Of a stretch of DNA of 10,981 nt, positions 7,402 through 10,981 are shown one piece after another. The stretch spans positions 1 to 10,981 of the forward strand of contig JAICTB010000061.1 in assembly GCA_025936595.1 (NCBI GenBank), in the 5' to 3' direction. The translations under genes and the position numbers were made by a program. The stretch's first letter is position 1, and every line of letters begins with the position of its first letter. The notes under the pieces are model-generated. The model was given only the letters and a program-made list of their open reading frames with translations. It did no database searches and was not told the DNA's origin. This DNA comes from Thermoleophilia bacterium (GTDB taxonomy: Bacteria > Actinomycetota > Thermoleophilia > Gaiellales > Gaiellaceae).

Positions 7402-8103
7402 CTAATCCTGACTGCCTGACCGGCCGGGGAGCGCGCGCACGCCTTCCGGGCGTGCGGGAACGTCCACCGCGGGCGGGTCCGGTGCTCCGCCACGGCCGAA
7501 GCGCCGGCGCGGCGCGGGATCCGCGAGCGGATCCAGGCTGTAGCGGGCGATCCCTGCGGCCGAGCGCTGCAACTCGACCGCGAGCGACGGCTCCGCCTCG
7601 GGCTCGAGCTCCGCCACAGGCTCGGGCTCAGGCTCGGGCTCAGGCTCGGGCTGCGGCTCCTCCTCCTGCTCGTCGAGTGGCGCGACCGGCAGCTCGGCGA
7701 CGCTCCACGGGTCGAGCTCCGCGAGAACCGGCTCGAGCTCGGGCTCGGCGGCGACCGGCGCGGCGACGGGCCACTCGCCGAGCATCTCGGCGCGTAGGTC
7801 GGCGGAGGCGATCCAGGTCGGCGCCTCGTCGCGCTGCACTTCCGGATAACCGCTCGCGACCTGCTCGAGCGGCAGCGCAGGCGGCAGGTTCACGCGAGGC
7901 ACGTAGTAGCGCGGCGGCAGCCCGCTCCCGAAATGCGGCTGCTCGCGCCACGCCGCCCACTCGAGCGCAGCGACGATCACCCAGCCGAGGAGCATCGCTC
8001 CCGCGATCTCCAGCGGGTCGAGCTTCGCGAGCGTCAGCGCGACGGCGAGCACGAGGAGGAAGAGCACCTCGAGGACAAACCGCGAGCCGCGTCTGTCTGA
8101 CAT
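7402..8103 (-). CDS. Two-helix membrane protein with Glu-Pro tail (first paralog)
   Basis: A 233-residue protein of unknown function. N-terminal helices at about 8-26 and 31-51 (RFVLEVLFLLVLAVALTL; IAGAMLLGWVIVAALEWAAW), with basic residues before the first (MSDRRGSR). Then come a Pro/Tyr segment (GLPPRYYVPRVNLPP, about 61-75), an acidic stretch and Glu-Pro repeats (about 149-172). The end is a basic/Pro-rich tail (PRRRFGRGG; VPARPEGVRALPGR). The helix region is homologous to that of the next gene, although the tails beyond the repeats differ, which suggests duplication followed by specialisation. The ATG lies 12 bp after the coiled-coil gene stop; only a weak GGA precedes it, so translation may depend on the upstream gene. 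The positive-inside rule places the repeat tail in the cytoplasm, on the same side as the coiled-coil protein. Confidence 0.8.
   Translation of the reverse strand: MSDRRGSRFVLEVLFLLVLAVALTLAKLDPLEIAGAMLLGWVIVAALEWAAWREQPHFGSGLPPRYYVPRVNLPPALPLEQVASGYPEVQRDEAPTWIASADLRAEMLGEWPVAAPVAAEPELEPVLAELDPWSVAELPVAPLDEQEEEPQPEPEPEPEPEPVAELEPEAEPSLAVELQRSAAGIARYSLDPLADPAPRRRFGRGGAPDPPAVDVPARPEGVRALPGRSGSQD
7620..7656 (-). repeat. Short 12-bp tandem repeat encoding Glu-Pro
   Basis: Plus-strand GGCTCAGGCTCG-type 12-bp units repeat about three times, in frame with the first membrane-protein gene. The unit sequence differs from the CTCCGG hexamers of the neighbouring gene, so the Glu-Pro tails appear to be expanding independently. 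Confidence 0.75.
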
Positions 8104-8115
8104 CGCGCTGTCCGT

Positions 8116-9066
8116 TTACTCGGGCGCGTCCTCGTCCTGCTCGGAGGCAGGCGAGGCGGGCTGGCCGGAGACGGGCGGCGGGCTGACCGGCGGCGGGACC
8201 GGAGCGGCGTCTTCCTCTTCGGGCTCGGCCTCGGACTCGAGCTCCGGCTCCGGCTCCGGCTCGGGTTCCAGCTCGGGCGCCGCGGCGATGTGCGCGTGCT
8301 CGGGTGCGGCGGCGGGCGGCGCTGGCGGAGCGCTGCCGCGGTTGCGGCTTGCGTCGGCGGAAGCCTGCGCGGCGGACATGATCGCGTTCGAGACCTCGGC
8401 GAGCGCCTCGGGGCCGAGGCCGGCCGCGGTCAGGAGCTGCTCGGCGCCCTGCTGGGCGCGGGCGAGGATTGTCCCGGCCTGTGCGCGCGCCCACTCGAGC
8501 GTCTGCTCGACCTCGGCGCGCGCGGAGTTCGTGAGCTCGGTTGCCTGGTGGCGCGACTGCTCGAGGAGCCGGGCGCCCTTTGCCTCGGCCTCGCGCAGCT
8601 CGGTCGTCGCGTCGCGATTCGCATTCGCGAGCAGCTCGCGTGCCTCGCTCTTCGCCTGGTTCACGATCTCGTTGCGCTGGCGCTCACTCTCGTCGCGGTA
8701 GCGCTCGACCTCGCGCTCGCGCTGCTGAAGGTCGTGGTGGCGGCGGGAGACCTCGGTCTCGGTGCGCTGGAACTGCGCGGCCGAGGCCGTCTGCGCGTCG
8801 CGCTCGAGCGCGTCCGCGAACTCGGCCGCAGCCCGGATGAGGTGCAACGCGTCCATGCGCACTGCATGACCCGTCGGCTCGGCGTTCGAGGTGCCGGCCG
8901 CCTGCCGCACGCGCAGCTGCGCCTGCAGCTGCAGGGCGTGACGGCGGAACGCGTCGAACGCCTCGCGGACGGCGTCAGGCTCGAAGGCACCGCCTTCGGT
9001 CTGAGGGAGATCCTCCAGCCGGGGCAGCGGGGTGAGCGGGGATGGTTGCGGCGAAGGCGTCGTCAT
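8116..9066 (-). CDS. DivIVA-like coiled-coil protein with Glu-Pro tail
   Basis: A 316-residue cytosolic protein. After a Pro-rich start, GAFEPDAVREAFDAFRRH (26-43) resembles the DivIVA N-terminal pattern (R-G-Y-D-x-x-x-V-D-x-F-L), although the canonical Arg-Gly-Tyr is not kept. Residues about 95-215 are a long charged coiled coil (REREVERYRDESERQRNEI; EARELLANANRDATTELREA), rich in Ala as in Wag31/DivIVA and Scy-like proteins. The tail (about 245-316) is Pro/Ala-rich with a Glu-Pro block (about 265-283) and an acidic end. Such proteins organise cell poles, septa or growth sites; here that is inferred from architecture and neighbours. It is the first gene of the Glu-Pro cluster, followed after 12 bp by a membrane protein. 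ATG 9066 has no recognisable ribosome-binding site and a candidate -10 box lies about 38 nt upstream. It could instead be a generic coiled-coil protein. Confidence 0.75.
   Translation of the reverse strand: MTTPSPQPSPLTPLPRLEDLPQTEGGAFEPDAVREAFDAFRRHALQLQAQLRVRQAAGTSNAEPTGHAVRMDALHLIRAAAEFADALERDAQTASAAQFQRTETEVSRRHHDLQQREREVERYRDESERQRNEIVNQAKSEARELLANANRDATTELREAEAKGARLLEQSRHQATELTNSARAEVEQTLEWARAQAGTILARAQQGAEQLLTAAGLGPEALAEVSNAIMSAAQASADASRNRGSAPPAPPAAAPEHAHIAAAPELEPEPEPEPELESEAEPEEEDAAPVPPPVSPPPVSGQPASPASEQDEDAPE
8240..8275 (-). repeat. Glu-Pro coding hexamer repeat in the coiled-coil gene
   Basis: Imperfect CTCCGG/CTCGGG hexamers on the plus strand encode the Glu-Pro block near residues 265-275. 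It is shorter and more diverged than the repeats in the second membrane-protein gene. Confidence 0.7.
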
Positions 9067-9103
9067 TGCAGCGTGTGTGCGTCCGGCCGGAGCCGGGGCT
9101 GGA

Positions 9104-9109
9104 AGTATG
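9104..9109 (-). promoter_or_regulatory. Candidate -10 box (CATACT) for the Glu-Pro cluster
   Basis: CATACT on the minus strand, about 38 nt before ATG 9066, is the best -10-like hexamer between the aspS terminator and this gene. A weak -35-like TCGAAC about 18 nt upstream lies inside the duplicated aspS tail (copy A), where copy B has a G instead of one of the A residues. Confidence 0.3.
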
Positions 9110-9120
9110 CCTCTTCTATC

Positions 9121-9195
9121 GGCCGGAGTTCGACCCGGGCTTTAGGCGTCCTGCGGCAGGGCGCGAATGCCGAGCCCGCGCAGGACCGGGTCCGG
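9121..9195 (-). repeat. Duplicated aspS 3' end, copy A (non-functional)
   Basis: A 75-bp segment matching 9227-9301 at 70 of 75 positions, with a period of 106 bp. On the minus strand it still reads PDPVLRGLGIRALPQDA and a stop (TAA instead of TGA), followed by the same 3' flank. It has no start codon or body of its own, so it is a gene-end remnant. Confidence 0.95.
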
Positions 9196-9203
9196 CGTTG
9201 CTC

Positions 9204-9234
9204 AAAACCCTCCAGCCCCGTCGTAGGGCCGGAG
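9204..9234 (-). terminator. Intrinsic terminator of aspS
   Basis: The minus-strand RNA forms CUCCGGCCC/GGGCUGGAG, a 9-bp stem with one G-U pair and a 7-nt loop (UACGACG), followed by GGUUUUG. It sits 13 bp past the aspS stop codon. The 5' arm lies in repeat copy B and the 3' arm in the unique spacer, so copy A cannot form the same structure. Confidence 0.75.
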
Positions 9235-9301
9235 TCCGACCCGGGCTTCAGGCGTCCTGCGGCAGGGCGCGAATGCCGAGCTCACGCAGGACCGCGTCCG
9301 G
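9227..9301 (-). repeat. Duplicated aspS 3' end, copy B (the functional gene end)
   Basis: Contains the true last 17 codons and stop of aspS plus 21 bp of 3' flank. It differs from copy A at five positions: one synonymous (Arg codon), two missense (Ala/Pro, Glu/Gly), one in the stop codon and one in the flank. Confidence 0.95.
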
Positions 9302-10981
9302 AATCGCCGTCGGGGCACCCGTGAGCGGATCCGAGCCGCTCGAGACCTTCGGGAATGCGATCACCTGCCGGATGTCGGGCTCGCCCGCGAGCAGGGCGAC
9401 GAACCGCTCGATGCCCATGGCGAAGCCGCCGTGCGGCGGCGCGCCCATCGCGAGCGCGTCGAGCAGGAAGCCGAACTTCGACTGCGCCTCCTCCTCGCCG
9501 AGCCCCATCGTCCGGAAGACCCGCTGCTGAACCTCGACGTCGTGGACGCGAATGGAGCCGGAGCCGAGCTCCCAGCCGTTCCAGATCAGGTCGTAGTGCT
9601 GCCCGCGGACCCCCGCGGGGTTCGACTCGTCCCAAGTCTCCTGCCCCGCGACGGGAGCCGTGAACGGGTGGTGCATAAAGGTCCAGTGCCCGGTGTCCTC
9701 GTCCTGCTCGAAGAGCGGGAAGTCGATCACCCAGTGGAAGACGTCCGAGACGCCGGCGGTCAGGCGCTCTTCGCGCGCGATGTGCAGGCGGAGCCCGCCG
9801 AGGACGCGGCTGACGATCCGCTCCTCGCCCGCGCCGAAGAGAACCGTGGAGCCGGGCGGCGCATTGAACGCCTGCAACTCGGCCTCGGAGAGGAACTTCG
9901 CGATCGGCGAACGAACTTCGCCGCTCTCGTCGACGACGATGTATGCGAGGCCCCTTGCACCCCATTGCTTCGCGATTTCCTCGAGGCGTGCGAGCTCTGC
10001 GCGCGAGTACGCCCTCGGCACGACGATGAATCGCACGCAGGTCGCGTTCGCGAACACACCGAACTCGGATCCGCGCGTCGCCTCGGTCGCCTCCTGAATC
10101 TCGATGCCGAACCGCAGGTCGGGCTTGTCGGTTCCGAACCGCAGCATCACGTCGTCGTAGGTGAGACGCGCGAACGGCCGTTGCGGCGCAGCGCGACCGA
10201 GCGACTCGAACGATGCGACCACGCACGCTTCAAGGACGTCGAGCACGTCTTCGCGCTCGGCGAACGCGAGCTCGAGGTCGAGCTGCCGAAACTCGAACTG
10301 CCTATCCGCACGCAGGTCCTCGTCGCGCCAGCAGGTCGCGATCTGGTAGTAGCGGTCGATTCCACCGATCACGCAAAGCTGCTTGAAGAGCTGGGGCGAC
10401 TGAGCGAGCGCAAAGAACTTCCCCGGCTGCAGCCGGACCGGCGTCAGGAAGTCCCGTGCGCCTTCCGGCGTGCCGCGGGTCATCGCCGGCGTCCACACGT
10501 CGACGAAGGTGAGGTCGTCCATCGTTCGCCTGATCGCGGCGATCACCGTATGTGCGAGGCGAAGGTTGCGCTGCATGCGGTCGCGGCGCATGTCGAGCCA
10601 GCGGTAGCGGAGGCGGAGCGTCTCGTCGACGTTCTCCTCGTCGAGCTGAAACGGCAGCGGCGTCGAGCGTGACAGCACCGTCAGCCTGTCGACCTGTACC
10701 TCGACCTCGCCCGTCGGCAGGTTCGGGTTGACCGCCTCGGGCGCGCGCGCGACGACTTCACCCTCGGCCTGGAGCACGAACTCGTTGCGCACCTCGTGCG
10801 CGGCCTGCGCCGCGCCCGGCGCGCGCTCGGGGTTGACCACGAGCTGGAGCTTGCCGGTGTGGTCACGCAGATCGACGAAGACGAGGCCGCCGTGATCGCG
10901 GCGCGTGTCCGCCCAACCGGCCACCGTGACGCGCTTGCCGATCGAGTCGCTTCGCAGTTCGCCGCAATAGAGGTCGCGCCA
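9248..10981 (-). CDS. aspS: Aspartyl-tRNA synthetase, first few codons beyond the right edge
   Basis: Charges tRNA-Asp with aspartate in the cytoplasm (class IIb). 577 residues are visible, starting at WRDLYCGELRSDSIGKRVTV, so only a few N-terminal residues are missing (family about 590). The anticodon-binding OB fold covers about 5-120 with AGWADTRRDHGGLVFVDLRD. The catalytic core holds ATCWRDEDLRADRQFEFRQL (motif 2, near 216-235), and GGFAMGIERFVALLAGEPDI near 518-537 followed by RQVIAFPK (motif 3). The bacterial insertion (GAD) domain after FGTDKPDLRFG is present. His30 in RRDHGG occupies the position reported as His in non-discriminating AspRS and Leu in E. coli; such enzymes also charge tRNA-Asn, for later amidation by GatCAB. 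It ends at an intrinsic terminator, and its last 17 codons are repeated downstream. Confidence 0.98.
   Translation of the reverse strand, partial: WRDLYCGELRSDSIGKRVTVAGWADTRRDHGGLVFVDLRDHTGKLQLVVNPERAPGAAQAAHEVRNEFVLQAEGEVVARAPEAVNPNLPTGEVEVQVDRLTVLSRSTPLPFQLDEENVDETLRLRYRWLDMRRDRMQRNLRLAHTVIAAIRRTMDDLTFVDVWTPAMTRGTPEGARDFLTPVRLQPGKFFALAQSPQLFKQLCVIGGIDRYYQIATCWRDEDLRADRQFEFRQLDLELAFAEREDVLDVLEACVVASFESLGRAAPQRPFARLTYDDVMLRFGTDKPDLRFGIEIQEATEATRGSEFGVFANATCVRFIVVPRAYSRAELARLEEIAKQWGARGLAYIVVDESGEVRSPIAKFLSEAELQAFNAPPGSTVLFGAGEERIVSRVLGGLRLHIAREERLTAGVSDVFHWVIDFPLFEQDEDTGHWTFMHHPFTAPVAGQETWDESNPAGVRGQHYDLIWNGWELGSGSIRVHDVEVQQRVFRTMGLGEEEAQSKFGFLLDALAMGAPPHGGFAMGIERFVALLAGEPDIRQVIAFPKVSSGSDPLTGAPTAIPDAVLRELGIRALPQDA

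Noticed and set aside
8290..9324. Plus-strand open frame of 344 codons opposite the coiled-coil gene and aspS end
   Set aside because: It is antisense to two well-supported genes, spans both repeat copies and the terminator, and is Arg/Leu-rich with no family features, as expected of a high-GC shadow.
9431..10672. Plus-strand open frame of 413 codons opposite aspS
   Set aside because: It lies entirely antisense to a clear AspRS gene and its composition (Arg, Leu, Val, Glu, Asp) is that of a complementary-frame shadow.

Overview
The window is one block of high-GC chromosomal DNA (roughly 70% G+C by eye) in which every supported gene lies on the minus strand. Transcription therefore runs from the right edge towards the left. 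Frequent GTG starts, a group 3 SigB/SigF-type sigma factor, an actinobacterial-style RlpA-like protein with an ACGG motif, and two start codons sitting 6-7 nt after a TANNNT box (leaderless style) suggest a deep-branching actinobacterium. Thermoleophilia (Gaiella/Solirubrobacter relatives) is my best guess, by inference only; no rRNA or marker search was possible.

Layout in transcription order. (1) aspS, missing only a few N-terminal codons at the right edge, ends at 9248 and is followed by an intrinsic terminator. Directly downstream is a second, diverged 75-bp copy of the aspS 3' end. (2) A tight four-gene cluster (9066 to 6371) encodes a DivIVA-like coiled-coil protein, two related two-helix membrane proteins, and an exported double-psi beta-barrel (RlpA-like) protein. 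The first three carry Glu-Pro repeat tails. (3) A 218-bp gap with hairpins. (4) mnmA, whose product has about 75 extra N-terminal residues that resemble a decayed IscU/NifU domain, followed by a DUF948 membrane protein, an RsbW-like anti-sigma factor lacking the usual ATP-binding residues, a SigB/SigF-type sigma factor and a soluble PAS-GAF histidine kinase. These five genes are separated by 9 and 25 bp or overlap by 8 bp. (5) alaS, with its own promoter-like box, runs off the left edge.

How the genes fit together: three are translation housekeeping genes (aspS, mnmA, alaS). Between them sit a candidate envelope or cell-pole module (the Glu-Pro cluster) and a candidate stress-signalling module (anti-sigma/sigma/kinase). 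The most unusual items are the Glu-Pro membrane cluster, the MnmA fusion, the duplicated aspS tail and the apparently kinase-dead RsbW-like protein. Long open frames on the plus strand are composition shadows of the minus-strand genes. I saw no tRNA, rRNA, CRISPR array, transposase or phage gene.
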